In this document: positions 27,368 to 37,550 of the stretch, in pieces
How positions within the stretch are numbered: position 1 is the stretch's first letter
Layout: each line of letters starts with the position of its first letter
DNA from: Candidatus Contendibacter odensensis
Lineage (GTDB): Bacteria; Pseudomonadota; Gammaproteobacteria; Competibacterales; Competibacteraceae
Assembly: GCA_002747185.1 (NCBI GenBank)
Contig: PDTV01000004.1
Location: 186,001 to 250,000, forward strand
Direction: 5' to 3'
Length of the DNA: 64,000 nt
Position numbers and translations under genes: made by a program
Notes under the pieces: generated by a model
Databases searched by the model: none
What the model was told of the DNA's origin: nothing
What the model saw: the letters and a program-made list of their open reading frames with translations, nothing else

Positions 27368-29417
27368 ATGACCAATCCTTTGCTGACCGATGCCGATTGG
27401 CCTCACTATAACGCTATTCGGCCCGATCATGTTGAGTCCGCTATCGATCAACGGTTGGCCGAAAGCCGTGCCGAGCTTGAGTGCTTGCTGAATGCAAATA
27501 CCGATTACACATGGGATAATCTGATTCAACCACTGGAAGTGCTGGATGATCGTTTGAACAAAGCGTGGTCACCGGTCAGCCATCTGCATTCGGTGTGTGA
27601 TTCTGATGAATTGCGGGCTGCCTATAATGCCTGCTTGCCCAAGTTGAGCGCTTATTACACCGAACGCGGTCAGCACGAAGGTTTGTATCGAGCGTATCAG
27701 TACATTGCCCAGAGTGCTGCTTACCGTCAGCTTGATGCCGCACAGCACAAGGTCATTGCCGATGCGTTGCGTGATTTTCGCTTGTCGGGTATTGCCTTGT
27801 CGTCGGCAAAACGAGAACGCTACAAGACCATTATGCAGGAATTAGCGCGATTGAGCGCCAGGTTCTCGGAAAATGTACTGGGTGCGATACAGGCATGGAC
27901 AAAGATGGACAAAGCATTTGCTTGATGAAGCGCAACTGGGTGGTTTGCCCGAATCAGCATGGGCGCTAGCTCGTCAGGCCGCTGAGCAAAAAGGCATGGA
28001 AGGCTGGTTACTGACACTGGAATTACCGGCCTACATGCCGGTGTTGAGCTATGCCGATGACCGTGAGCTGCGCCGTGAAATGTATCATGCCTACTGTACC
28101 CGTGCGTCTGATCAGGGAGCGAATGCCGGTCGTTGGGATAATAGCGCGGTGATGGAGCAGATTTTGCGGCTACGCCATGAGTTGGCGAAGCTGCTGGATT
28201 TTGAGAATTACGCTGAATTTTCCCTCGCCACCAAGATGGCCGATTCACCACAACAGGTGCTGGATTTCCTCAACGATCTGGCCGAGCGTAGCAGGCCACA
28301 AGCACAGCAGGAATTAGAGGATCTGCGGCGTTTTACCAGTGAACAGTTTGGTGTAGCTGCACTGGAAGCCTGGGATATCAATTATTACTCGGAAAAGCTG
28401 CGCCAGCACCGTTACCAGTTATCACAGGAAGAATTACGCCCCTATTTTCCGATTACGCGGGTATTGCCCGGACTGTTTGCAGTTGTTGAACGTGTGTTTG
28501 GTATCCGTGTTCGTCCACTTGAGGGTATTGAGGTTTGGCATCCTGACGTACGAGTTTATGAAATTCTCGATACCACAGGTACACAGCGAGGGTGCTTTTA
28601 TCTGGACTTGTATGCCCGTGCGCACAAACGGGGTGGGGCATGGATGAACGGCTGTTTATCACGACGCAGATTAGCCGAGGGTGTGCGGTTGCCGATGGCG
28701 TATCTGGTGTGTAATTTCACACCGCCTGTCGGGAATGATCCGGCGTTGTTGACCCATCAGGAAACGCGAACCTTGTTTCATGAATTTGGCCATGGACTCC
28801 ATCATTTATTGACCACAGTCGATTATGCGGCAGTAGCCGGTATTAGTGGCGTGGAGTGGGATGCGGTGGAATTGCCCAGCCAGTTTTTGGAGAATTGGTG
28901 CTGGTCGCGGGAAGCACTGGATTTGTTGACTGGCCATTATCAGACTGGTGAAAAGCTGCCCGATGCCTTGTATCGGCGTATGCACGCGGCTAAAAACTTT
29001 CAAAGTGGCTTGTTCATGGTACGACAACTGGAATTTGCCCTGTTTGATTTTTGTGTGCATCAGGATTATGACCCGACGCAGGGCGGGCAGATTCTGGAAA
29101 CGCTGGATGCAATACGTCGGCAGGTTGCTGTTATTTTTCCACCGAGCTACAACCGTTTGCCCCATGCGTTTACCCACATCTTTGCAGGTGGTTATGCCGC
29201 AGGCTACTACAGCTACAAATGGGCTGAGGTTTTGTCGGCAGATGCCTTTGGTGCCTTTGAGGATAGCGGTATTTTTGACGCTACGACAGGAAATCGCTTT
29301 AGGCAAAGTATTCTGGAGGTGGGTGGCTCACGACCGGCACTGGAGAGTTTTGTTGAGTTTCGGGGGCGGAAGCCACAAATTGAAGCCTTGTTGAGGCTCA
29401 GTGGTATTGCCGCTTAA
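27368..29417 (+). pseudogene. prlC: Oligopeptidase A (M3 family), frameshifted
   Basis: Two overlapping frames together give a full-length M3 metallopeptidase of about 680 residues. The first covers MTNPLLTDADWPHYNAIRPD to AIQAWTK. The second covers HLLDEAQLGGLPESAWALAR onward, with zinc motif FHEFGHGLHHLL and the end FVEFRGRKPQIEALL. The break is caused by a perfect 10-bp tandem duplication at 27895-27914; with one copy, AWTKHLLDEAQL reads straight through. No other defect is seen in 2 kb, so inactivation is recent or is a sequencing error. The enzyme normally degrades peptides and cleaved signal peptides in the cytoplasm. Confidence 0.9.
27895..27914. repeat. 10-bp tandem duplication that breaks opdA
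   Basis: ATGGACAAAG is present twice in a row. Adding 10 bases shifts the frame by one. Every other part of the gene is open, which makes slippage here the single inactivating event. Confidence 0.92.
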
Positions 29418-29497
29418 TGGGTCAGGGACAGGATGATAGCAGCTTGTATGGGCACAAAGATGTAGCGGAGGGAGCTGCCTTTAGGCGGTTGCGCTAC

Positions 29498-29622
29498 TCG
29501 GGTTTCCCGCTTTCGCGGGAATGACAGAGCCGGTCGGTATGCCATCGTCATGCTCGTGCAGGCGGGTATCCAGCAATAAATATCTGTCGCCGGTGTTGGC
29601 CAGGAAGGAACTTATTGATCAT
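29498..29622. repeat. Dispersed repeat R2, copy 1
   Basis: Begins TCGGGTTTCCCGCTTTCGCG with an internal hairpin (TTCCCGC/GCGGGAA), continues GTCATGCTCGTGCAGGCGGG, and ends near TTGGCCAGG...TTATTGATCAT. A similar block is at 50260-50376. The hairpin resembles the TTCCCGC...GCGGGAA repeats widespread in proteobacterial intergenic DNA. Confidence 0.8.
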
Positions 29623-29641
29623 CTTGGCAGTATTTTTGAAA

Positions 29642-30286
29642 TTAGCTGTAAGCGGAGCCCTTGACTTGTCGGGCAAGATCACTGATAGCCGGTCGTACAT
29701 CCGTGGGTAACATGCCAGCGCACCGTGCCGCTTCAAGGCCAGCATCGGCATCCTCAAAGACTTGGCAATACTGCGGTTTTACACCGAGTCGCTGCGCTGC
29801 TTCCAGAAACAGGTCAGGGGCAGGTTTGGGGGGCAGGCCATCGTCAGCCGTCAGTATTGTTGTGAATAAGTCGAAAACACCAATGGCATGCAATGTCCGT
29901 TCTACATTATCGCGATTGCTGCCAGAGACAACTGCCATCGGCAAGCGGCCGTGATAACGCCGTACCAGCACGATAACCGCTTCAATAGGCTGTGCCCGAT
30001 GCAGTTGAGCATAGGTACGCCTTTCTTTATCAATGGTCAGCTGTTGGGTATCGATAGTTGTTCCAAACTTTTTGTTATACAAATCAACGATAAGATCAGT
30101 AGGCTTGCCGTTATGCTCAAGCAAAAACTCCACAGGACACTGTTGATTGACAGCGGCAAACGCTTCTTGCCATGCGGCATAGTGCAGCGGCAGGGTATCT
30201 GCCAGGGTGCCGTCACAGTCGAAGATTAACCCCTGAATACCATCGGGGACGATAAGTTTTGGTATGGTTTCAGCAGGATTGTTCAT
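29642..30286 (-). CDS. HAD-superfamily sugar-phosphate phosphatase (beta-phosphoglucomutase-like)
   Basis: 214 residues. Motif I LIFDCDGTLADTLPLH, motif II AVVSGSNRDNV, the lysine in PPKPAPDLFLEAA, and motif IV VFEDADAGLEAA are all present, with a helical cap after motif I. The pattern is closest to YqaB-like fructose-1-phosphate/6-phosphogluconate phosphatases or beta-phosphoglucomutases; the substrate cannot be told. It follows ggt by 4 bases on the same strand, likely co-transcribed. Confidence 0.85.
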   Translation of the reverse strand: MNNPAETIPKLIVPDGIQGLIFDCDGTLADTLPLHYAAWQEAFAAVNQQCPVEFLLEHNGKPTDLIVDLYNKKFGTTIDTQQLTIDKERRTYAQLHRAQPIEAVIVLVRRYHGRLPMAVVSGSNRDNVERTLHAIGVFDLFTTILTADDGLPPKPAPDLFLEAAQRLGVKPQYCQVFEDADAGLEAARCAGMLPTDVRPAISDLARQVKGSAYS

Positions 30287-30290
30287 GTTA

Positions 30291-31820
30291 TCAAGAGGCT
30301 GCTATACAGATTGCACTACCTCCGCGGCGTGAATCACCGACACCTTCACCTTCAGGCGTCACGGCGTTGACACCACCAAAATATACATTTTGAACTGACC
30401 AATGATTAAGTGACCAATGCTTTTCCAGCGCGGCGAGCGCTGCTTTGGAAAAACCGGGTTCCACCTGCATGTGCTCGTTATCCCAATGCAGGCGTGGAGC
30501 GTTGACAGCATCATGGAGATTGATACCGAAATCCACCATATTACTGATGACTTGTACCATCGCGGTACGGATGCGCTTGCTGCCGCCGCTACCCAGAATC
30601 AATTTTAATCGTGTGCCATCCAGCAGCATCGATGGTGCCATCATTGAAGCCACGCGCATTCCCGGTGGGCTGGCATGGAATCCTTCCGGATGCAGGTCGT
30701 CTTCACCCATCATATTGTTCAGCATGATGCCGGTTTCAGGGACGATATAGCCGGAGCCCTCGCCATTAGATGTGGTCATGCTGGCGGCATTGCCTTCAGC
30801 ATCACAAACGCTAATATGCGTTGTGCCGCCGGATGCGGTGCGGCGCACGCGCTCCATACTGTCGTTGATACCGGGCTGACCCAGATCAGTGAGGCTCAGA
30901 TGGCCCTCAGCACGACGACGGCTTACTTCGTCCATGACCGCACTGAGCAGCATCACATGTTTGGGTGATCCAAAATCGAGTGTAGATAGTTCTCGCGCTT
31001 CCATCAGGCGTAATGATAATGCAATCAGTGAACCTCCAAATGAAGGTGCAGGGTTGGTGAGTAGCTGGAAACCGCGATATTTCATCGGTAAAGGTTCACG
31101 CTCAATGATCTGATACTGCGCCAGATCGTCGGTTGTCAGCAGACCATGCCCGGCACGCATATCCTGTGCAAGTCGATGCGCCAGTACGCCTTGATAAAAT
31201 TCATGGTCGCTATCGTTGGGTAGTGTTTCCAGGAATGCGGCCAGTTGCGGATTGCTGAATCTGTCGCCTTCACCGAGATAGTGGCCTTCCGGCGCGAATA
31301 GTGCGCGACCGGCGGCATTCAGGGTCATGATAGGTTCCAGCAGTTCCAGAATATGTGCCTGTGCAGCATTGATAGTGACACCCTTGCGGGCCAGCTCGAT
31401 GGCAGGTGTTAATACCTCGCGCAAGGGCAAGCGTCCGAGTCGTTGGTGAGTGTGCAGGTAGCCACGCAATACGCCGGGAACAGCTACCGAACCCATGCCG
31501 ACATTGAAAATCTGTTCGCTGGCGGGAAAACGGATAGTAACCGGATAAAAATGGGGTTCCAGTAAATCAGCTTGTAAACCCTGTCCAGGGGTATCTACAA
31601 AAAAATCAAACAGTACAGCACGGCCTTGTGCAGTGCGTGCCAATAAAAAGCCGCCGCCACCCAGACTGGTTAGACCGGGTTCTGCTACGGCAGCGGCGAA
31701 TCCGGCAGCAACTACTGCGTCAAAGGCGTTACCGCCTGCACGTAGAATCTCACTTGCAGCAGCGGTTGTCTTTGGGTGCCCACTAGCGGCACTGCCCTTT
31801 AAAGGATGGTTTGGAGCCAT
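30291..31820 (-). CDS. ggt: Gamma-glutamyltransferase
   Basis: 509 residues, Ntn-hydrolase. The autoprocessing nucleophile is the threonine of SGGTTHISV at about residue 333; downstream are MTTSNGEGSGYIVPETG and LGSGGSKRIRTAM. It hydrolyses or transfers the gamma-glutamyl group of glutathione and related peptides. No signal peptide is seen (it begins MAPNHPLKGSAASGHPKTTA), so it may be cytoplasmic, or belong to the acylase-like branch. Glutathione reductase is encoded further on at 38252. Confidence 0.9.
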   Translation of the reverse strand: MAPNHPLKGSAASGHPKTTAAASEILRAGGNAFDAVVAAGFAAAVAEPGLTSLGGGGFLLARTAQGRAVLFDFFVDTPGQGLQADLLEPHFYPVTIRFPASEQIFNVGMGSVAVPGVLRGYLHTHQRLGRLPLREVLTPAIELARKGVTINAAQAHILELLEPIMTLNAAGRALFAPEGHYLGEGDRFSNPQLAAFLETLPNDSDHEFYQGVLAHRLAQDMRAGHGLLTTDDLAQYQIIEREPLPMKYRGFQLLTNPAPSFGGSLIALSLRLMEARELSTLDFGSPKHVMLLSAVMDEVSRRRAEGHLSLTDLGQPGINDSMERVRRTASGGTTHISVCDAEGNAASMTTSNGEGSGYIVPETGIMLNNMMGEDDLHPEGFHASPPGMRVASMMAPSMLLDGTRLKLILGSGGSKRIRTAMVQVISNMVDFGINLHDAVNAPRLHWDNEHMQVEPGFSKAALAALEKHWSLNHWSVQNVYFGGVNAVTPEGEGVGDSRRGGSAICIAAS

Positions 31821-31957
31821 AATGTGGTACTTCCGTTTTGCTTGAAGGTATCGTTATCGGGTTCGGGAAAAAAGCGTTAAGTGTTGTCCTGCGCTACTGA
31901 TACTGAGTGCCTTGAAGTGCGTTGCTGGACACAAGCCTAATTAAGATCGGCATCGGC

Positions 31958-33235
31958 TTAATTGCGGTTATTCGGTCGGCGATGAGGCACCCGACTACGG
32001 GCACGATTGCGCTGATCGCCGCCGGATACCATCGGCCGGCGACGTTCCAGACGTTTGGGTGGCTTGCACTCTACCAGCAAATCATTAGTGACCGGCAGTG
32101 TGGCGATTTTTTGCCCAATAAACGCTTCAATTTCTGGTAAGGAATACACATACTCCTCACAGACAAAACTGATGGCATCACCACTTTCGCCAATGCGGGC
32201 GGTGCGTCCGATGCGATGGACATAATCTTCCCGATCCTGCGGTAAGTCAAAATTGATTACATGGGTGATATTGGAGATATGTAAGCCGCGTGCTGCGACA
32301 TCGGTTGCCACCAGAATGGGTAATTCACCACGCTGGAAGGCTTCGAGTAATCGTAGGCGCTTATTTTGTGGAATATCACCGGATAGTACACCGGCTTCGT
32401 AGCCGTTGCCCAGTAAATAACCGGCTACTCGATCTGCTGCTTTTTTGGTGTTAACAAAAATCATGGTACGCTTGGGATCGTGTTGACGAAGGATGCCGAG
32501 CAGTAATGATATTTTTTCATTGGATGATACGTGGTACAGTGCCTGTTGTACTCTGTCGGCTGTGATACGCTCTGCCTCAATCCGGATGATTTGTGGATCA
32601 TTCATATGCTCGTAGGCAAGTTCCATAACCCGGTTGCTCAAAGTTGCGGAAAATAGCATATTGATGCGCTGCTCAGGGGCGGGCATCTTGCGAAGCAGGT
32701 AGCGAATGTCGGTGATAAAGCCAAGATCAAACATTCTATCGGCTTCATCAAGGATAACCACTTCAATACTGGATAAGTGATAAACACCCTGTTTGTAATA
32801 ATCGATCAAGCGACCTGGTGTGCCAATCAGTACATCGACACCGGCTTCAAGCTGCCGTCGCTGACTTTCGTAACCCGTTCCACCGTAGACTGCGGCAAAC
32901 TTGAGGCCGGTATAACGACCCAACAGTTGAGCGTCACGATGGATTTGCACCGCCAGCTCGCGGGTAGGCGCAATGATGATTGTCCACGGGCCGACGGCAT
33001 CTTCGGCAACAGGTGTTTCCATAAGATGATGCAGGGCAGCCAGCAGAAAAGCAGCGGTTTTACCCGTTCCGGTCTGTGCTTGACCGGCAATATCCTGTCC
33101 CTTGATGGCCGGTGGTAGCGCTGCCGCTTGAATTGGCGTGCAATATGCGAAATTAGCGTCCTCCAGGCTTTCCTGTAGCGAATCGGTCAGGTTCAGCGTG
33201 GAAAACAGGACGTTAGTGAGATGATCTTTTTGCAT
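31958..33235 (-). CDS. rhlB: DEAD-box RNA helicase, RhlB type
   Basis: Start taken at the ATG giving MQKDHLTNVLFSTLNL (425 residues); the open frame upstream has no family similarity. Motifs: Q motif YCTPIQAAALP, Walker A AQTGTGKTAAF, PTRELAVQIH, DEAD box ILDEADRMFDLGF, SAT, and HRIGRTARIG. The basic C-tail (RRRPMVSGGDQRNRARSRVP) fits an RNA-binding extension. It is divergent from trxA-rho, the same arrangement as in E. coli, where RhlB works with RNase E in mRNA decay. Confidence 0.93.
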   Translation of the reverse strand: MQKDHLTNVLFSTLNLTDSLQESLEDANFAYCTPIQAAALPPAIKGQDIAGQAQTGTGKTAAFLLAALHHLMETPVAEDAVGPWTIIIAPTRELAVQIHRDAQLLGRYTGLKFAAVYGGTGYESQRRQLEAGVDVLIGTPGRLIDYYKQGVYHLSSIEVVILDEADRMFDLGFITDIRYLLRKMPAPEQRINMLFSATLSNRVMELAYEHMNDPQIIRIEAERITADRVQQALYHVSSNEKISLLLGILRQHDPKRTMIFVNTKKAADRVAGYLLGNGYEAGVLSGDIPQNKRLRLLEAFQRGELPILVATDVAARGLHISNITHVINFDLPQDREDYVHRIGRTARIGESGDAISFVCEEYVYSLPEIEAFIGQKIATLPVTNDLLVECKPPKRLERRRPMVSGGDQRNRARSRVPHRRPNNRN

Positions 33236-33508
33236 GAATGAATGAAATCCTGAATGTGCAGGTTGGGGAGGCTTGCATCGGCGTTCGATTTGAGCTGAAA
33301 TGCCGAAAAGAAATTTGTGCCCCGATCTGCTATTTTGCCACAATACCACTACCGGGCACCGCATACCGTTGATTTTCGCGTTTGTTTTTGGGCAGTCGTT
33401 TATTCAAATGTCTTAATGAATCTATATCTTCACGATTTCAATACATCCTGTCAGGCTGCATTTAGCTGATTACCTGTCAATTTTAACTTCGAACCGGAGA
33501 ATCCTTCC

Positions 33509-33841
33509 GTGAGTGAAAGAATCGTACATGTCACCGACGACACTTTTGAGGCCGAAGTGCTTAAAGCCGAGCAACCGGTTCTCGTCGATTACTGGGCTGA
33601 GTGGTGTGGACCCTGTCGAATGATTGCCCCTATCCTGGACGAACTGGCTACCGAGTATGCTGACAAGCTGAAGGTGTGTAAACTGAATGTGGATGAGAAT
33701 CAGAATACACCACCCAAGTACAGTATTCGTGGTATTCCTACTTTAATGCTGTTTCGAAATGGTAATGTTGAAGCAACCAAGGTCGGCGCGCAGTCCAAAT
33801 CAGCGCTACAGCAGTTTCTTGCAAGCAACCTGGATACTTGA
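33509..33841 (+). CDS. trxA: Thioredoxin 1
   Basis: 110 residues. Redox-active WCGPC with C33 and C36; cis-proline in [11 protein letters not shown] start preceded by GGAG. General dithiol reductant. Location between rhlB and rho is conserved with enterobacteria. The 270-base region upstream, shared with rhlB, shows no gene. Confidence 0.97.
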   Translation: MSERIVHVTDDTFEAEVLKAEQPVLVDYWAEWCGPCRMIAPILDELATEYADKLKVCKLNVDENQNTPPKYSIRGIPTLMLFRNGNVEATKVGAQSKSALQQFLASNLDT

Positions 33842-34034
33842 ATCTTTGGCGATGGATGCCACAGGACAGCCGTGTTAGGTTTTTTTGAAAGTACACATAC
33901 GCGGCATGTCTTATATACATAATAATCCTGCAGTACCGGGCCCGACCGGGGCCCAGCAGCCTCCGACCCGAAAAAAACGTTCCTCTTCGCGGGCAGCCCG
34001 TGCTCGCACCCGCCGTTTTGAGCATGTTGTTTCC

Positions 34035-35294
34035 ATGAATCTGACCGAACTCAAGAAGAAATCTGCCGCAGAGCTGGTTGTCATCGCACAAGAACTAAAA
34101 CTCGAAGGGACAGCACGATCCCGTAAACAGGATATCATTTTTGCCATTCTCAAGGCCCTGGCTAAGAGCGGTGAAGATATTTTCGGCGATGGTGTGCTGG
34201 AAATCCTGCAAGACGGTTTCGGGTTTTTACGTTCCGCCAATAGCTCTTATTTGGCTGGGCCTGACGATATCTATGTTTCACCTAGCCAAATTCGCCGCTT
34301 TAATCTGCGTACTGGCGATACCGTCAGTGGCAAGATTCGCCCCCCCAAGGAAAGTAGCGAACGTTACTTTGCCTTGCTTAAGGTTGGCGATATTAATTTT
34401 GAGTTGCCGGAAGCGTCTAAAAACAAGGTGTTGTTTGAAAATTTAACACCGCTGCACGCGACCGAGCGAATGCAGCTTGAGCGTGGTAATGGCAGTACCG
34501 AGGATATTACAGCGCGCATTATTGATCTGGTCGCGCCTATTGGTAAGGGACAGCGTGGCCTGATTGTGTCGCCACCTAAAGCGGGTAAGACGGTGATGTT
34601 GCAAAACATCGCGCAGAGCATTGCTGCGAATTATCCTGAATGCTATTTGATTGTGTTGCTCATTGACGAACGTCCTGAGGAAGTTACCGAAATGCAGCGC
34701 TCGGTACGGGGCGAAGTGGTTTCCAGTACCTTTGACGAACCCGCGACCCGCCATGTTCAAGTTGCGGAAATGGTATCTGACAAGGCTAAACGTCTGGTTG
34801 AGCACAAGCGTGATGTGGTTATTTTACTTGATTCTATTACCCGCTTGGCACGCGCCTACAATACGGTTGCGCCCGCTTCAGGCAAGGTGTTGACAGGTGG
34901 TGTCGATGCCAATGCGCTGCAAAAACCAAAACGCTTTTTTGGTGCAGCACGAAATATTGAGGAAGGTGGTTCCCTGACCATTATTGCGACAGCGCTGGTC
35001 GATACCGGATCACGAATGGATGAAGTGATTTATGAGGAGTTTAAGGGTACGGGTAATATGGAGATTCATCTCGACCGACGTATTGCCGAGAAGCGTGTTT
35101 TCCCCGCCATTGATATTAATCGATCGGGCACACGCCGTGAAGAATTGCTGACCAGCACTGAAGATTTGCAGAAGATGTGGATTTTACGCAAGCTGTTGCA
35201 CCCCATGGATGAGTTGCAGGCGATGGAGTTTTTATTGGAACGGCTTAAAAGTACCAGGGTGAATAGGGACTTTTTTGAGTCGATGAAACGCTAG
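34035..35294 (+). CDS. rho: Transcription termination factor Rho
   Basis: 419 residues from [20 protein letters not shown], the same length as the E. coli hexameric helicase. RNA-binding domain with GFGFLRS, P-loop [11 protein letters not shown], Walker [17 protein letters not shown] and [16 protein letters not shown] are intact. The frame is open 50 codons upstream, encoding an arginine-rich stretch ([20 protein letters not shown]); neither that start (33906) nor 34035 has a good ribosome site. In E. coli the rho leader is regulatory, so the upstream reading may be leader rather than protein. Confidence 0.96.
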   Translation: MNLTELKKKSAAELVVIAQELKLEGTARSRKQDIIFAILKALAKSGEDIFGDGVLEILQDGFGFLRSANSSYLAGPDDIYVSPSQIRRFNLRTGDTVSGKIRPPKESSERYFALLKVGDINFELPEASKNKVLFENLTPLHATERMQLERGNGSTEDITARIIDLVAPIGKGQRGLIVSPPKAGKTVMLQNIAQSIAANYPECYLIVLLIDERPEEVTEMQRSVRGEVVSSTFDEPATRHVQVAEMVSDKAKRLVEHKRDVVILLDSITRLARAYNTVAPASGKVLTGGVDANALQKPKRFFGAARNIEEGGSLTIIATALVDTGSRMDEVIYEEFKGTGNMEIHLDRRIAEKRVFPAIDINRSGTRREELLTSTEDLQKMWILRKLLHPMDELQAMEFLLERLKSTRVNRDFFESMKR

Positions 35295-35699
35295 GAAATT
35301 GTCTGCTGCTTTTCCCGCCAGCTGTATTGAATCCGGATTATCCTGCTTTGCTCCATCGCCTTAACTTCACGCCATTGTGTCACTTCAAGTTTTTCTCCTG
35401 ATGCTGTTTTTTTGACCAGGACCAGCCACTATCAGGGTGATGCAAATTCTTGTGACGGAATCCCGCCTTAAGGAAGTGAAACAACCTGAATCCACCTTGT
35501 CGTTCCCGTGAAAGGGCGCATCCCGCAATAATCTGAATCCATTTTGTCATTCCCGCAGAAGTGGGCATCCAGGTTGCCACTGCTGGACGATTCGCATGCT
35601 TGTGAGTGAATCCTGCAACAGGGATATGAACAAGCACGTGCCCCTACCTATCCTGTGGATGTGTTCAAGTATAGGGTTTTATTGGTTTATCCAGCTTGA
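35295..35699. other. Intergenic region after rho, with a degenerate repeat
   Basis: No gene supported. At about 35498-35575 two blocks (TGTCGTTCCCGTGAAAGGGC and TTGTCATTCCCGCAGAAGTG) resemble the TTCCCGC-type repeat seen at 29498 and 50260, but are degenerate. No clear Rho-independent terminator was found after rho. Confidence 0.5.
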
Positions 35700-35807
35700 T
35701 ATAGCGCAAACACTATGCAACCGGAACAATTTATAGTGATAATTTGCGCGTTAAAGCAGATGGATATAGCGGAATCAATTAATCAAATTTAATGGGTTTC
35801 CGCTATA
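35700..35807 (+). repeat. Two-hairpin TATAGCG element, copy 3
   Basis: Hairpin A (left arm GCGCAAACACTAT, right arm ATAGTGATAATTTGCGC, so arms differ by the TTATCAC variant), linker GTTAAAGCAGATGGATA, hairpin B (GCGGAATCAATTAA... GGGTTTCCGC, imperfect). Ends TATAGCG and CGCTATA. It lies between rho and an AT-rich island. Confidence 0.9.
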
Positions 35808-36001
35808 CGGCGGAAAGTACTGAATATCCGGCCGATTGCTGTCACTTATGAAATAACAAATTTCAGTCGCTCTGCATTGGGGATTTTGGAGCAATTAAAA
35901 ATCTGGACGGAAGGGAATAATATTTAGCAATATGATGGATTATGTAACCATTTATCCACCATGTTAGGTATCTTAACTTTATGTAACCAACAGAGAAAGA
36001 C

Positions 36002-36412
36002 ATGTCTAAGGGCGAGATAACTATAAATAATAGTATAGTTAGCATATGCATGAAGAATGGACATTGTTCTACGGAGAAAATGGAAAACTTATGCAAGTTC
36101 TATTGCTTGCTTGTTGGTAGTGAAGTTCAGGCAAATGACTCAATATGTTATGTATTGATGTTTAAGGAAGAAATGTGGGTAGTACCTGAATTAACTACCG
36201 GGGCTACTGATTTAAAAAAGTGGATTGAACCCTTAGGTTAAAGAAGGAAGAATTATAGTTGCTCAGATTGACTATCTCCCATTTTCTTGGAGGTTTAGGC
36301 GTTTTTTTTTGGGGTAGAAGCAAAATTAGATATTAAAAGCAAAGAAGATTTTAAAGAAATAGAAAAAAATATTTCTATATTGGAAAACTCGTCAATTTAT
36401 GATGTGTTTTAA
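36002..36412 (+). pseudogene. AT-rich gene of unknown family, probably frameshifted
   Basis: An open frame from ATG 36002 gives 79 residues ending WIEPLG. Immediately after, in other frames, comes VAQIDYLPFSWRFRR and, past a run of nine T at 36302-36310, GVEAKLDIKSKEDFKEIEKN to a stop at 36412. Joined, they would make one small protein of about 135 residues. I do not recognise it. Its position before an effector-like gene would suit an immunity or accessory gene, but that is only a guess. GC content is far below the surrounding chromosome. Confidence 0.4.
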
Positions 36413-36436
36413 GTGTAAAACAGGAGATTGATAATC

Positions 36437-37235
36437 GGTGATAATGAAGAGCTAAACATGTGCATTCCGCTTCCTGCAGATACTGCAGATGAGGGGGTCA
36501 GATTTCTCAAGAGTATTGCATCAGGAAATGTTGGGGCTGGTGTGAGAATGAACATTCAAGGCAACACCATTCCTCAAATAAGAACTGAGTACATAAAGAC
36601 TAGTTGACCAATTTGAACGAGATTTAATAAAGAAAAAATTAGGGTTGTCAGCACAAGAGTTGACCAAATGGGCTGTTAGGGAGCGAACCAGGATCGCTGG
36701 GTTAATGCGCAGGAAGCAAGGAGTAGGTGCGAAAATCATATTGGATTTAAGGGATAATTTTAAATATGGGGTCGGCGGTAGGACATATGGCAATTTAGAA
36801 AGATGTGCTGTATCTAAAGGCATTAAATCGACGGATATTTCTAATGAGTTGTTAAAAAACGCAACAAAACCAAACAAAGCAATAAATGACGCTGCAATAA
36901 AAGGTGCGAAATTTTTAAAACATGGAGGTAAAGCTGTTGTGGTTATTTCCATCTCAATTACAGCCTATACTTTACTTACTGCTCCAGAGCATAAACTTGA
37001 GGAGATAATGTATGAAGAAATTGGAGGTGCAGCTGGTGGGTTTGTAGGTGGTGGCACAGGTGTTGGGCTTTGTATTGTGTTTGGTATTGCTACATCAGGG
37101 TGGGGGCTGTTGGGATGTGGTGTTGTTGGCGGAGGGGTTGGTGGCCTTCTAGGGGCAGAGTTTGGAAACAAAGTTATTCTTAATAAAAGACAAGTATATA
37201 AAGAAATCAAGTATTATTCAGAGTGGAGGATTTGA
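36437..37235 (+). pseudogene. Glycine-rich effector/toxin-like protein, frameshifted
   Basis: The front (MCIPLPADTADEGVRFLKSI to IRTEYIKT) and the main part (LVDQFERDLIKKKLGLSAQE onward, open to 37235) are in different frames, joined near 36600. The second part, 196 residues from its first ATG, has a basic helical region WAVRERTRIAGLMRRKQGVG, a motif YGVGGRTYGNLERCA, then a hydrophobic segment (about residues 95-110) and a long glycine-zipper stretch (GGAAGGFVGGGTGVGLCIVF; GCGVVGGGVGGLLGAEFG). Such architecture occurs near the C-terminus of polymorphic or type VI-secreted toxins, but I cannot name a family. AT-rich and likely acquired. Confidence 0.5.
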
Positions 37236-37313
37236 AGAATATGACCCTAATAAATTTATGCGAACTCTTCCCTAGAAAATTCAACAAATACCTAACAATC
37301 ACATACACTCTGA

Positions 37314-37503
37314 CAGCAAAAAGCGGTGCGGTTTCCGCTACGCTCCAGCCATACCGCTTTTTGCTGCCGGTGATGTGAGGCGTTGCCGGCGGCTGCGCCG
37401 CCGGCAATCGCAGAGCTGAGCTACGCTCCAGTCACCTGGCGGCTTGCGCCGCAACACGTCACTGGAGCCGACTGCGGTGTTTCGGCCTCGCAAGCATGCT
37501 TGC
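37314..37503. repeat. Cluster of palindromes between the effector-like gene and yrdA
   Basis: Four structures in 190 bases: CAGCAAAAAGCGGT paired with ACCGCTTTTTGCTG (14 bp, 37314-37366); TGCCGGCGGC/GCCGCCGGCA (37384-37406); CTCCAGT/ACTGGAG enclosing GCGGC/GCCGC (about 37428-37466); and the palindrome GCAAGCATGCTTGC (37490-37503). GC-rich, unlike the AT-rich gene before it. Possible recombination site, or stacked terminators for the two converging genes. Confidence 0.6.
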
Positions 37504-37550
37504 TCCACTTCAACATCCTCGCGGCTCAGCTTCGCGATTAGTAGCGCATT

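Noticed and set aside
27873..27925. Programmed ribosomal frameshift in opdA
   Set aside because: No slippery heptamer or downstream structure is evident, and the 10-bp duplication explains the shift fully.
37255..37395. Integron attC site
   Set aside because: ACCTAAC and a central paired arm are present, but the right-hand box GTTGCCG does not fit GTTRRRY and does not pair with the left box; kept only as a palindrome finding.
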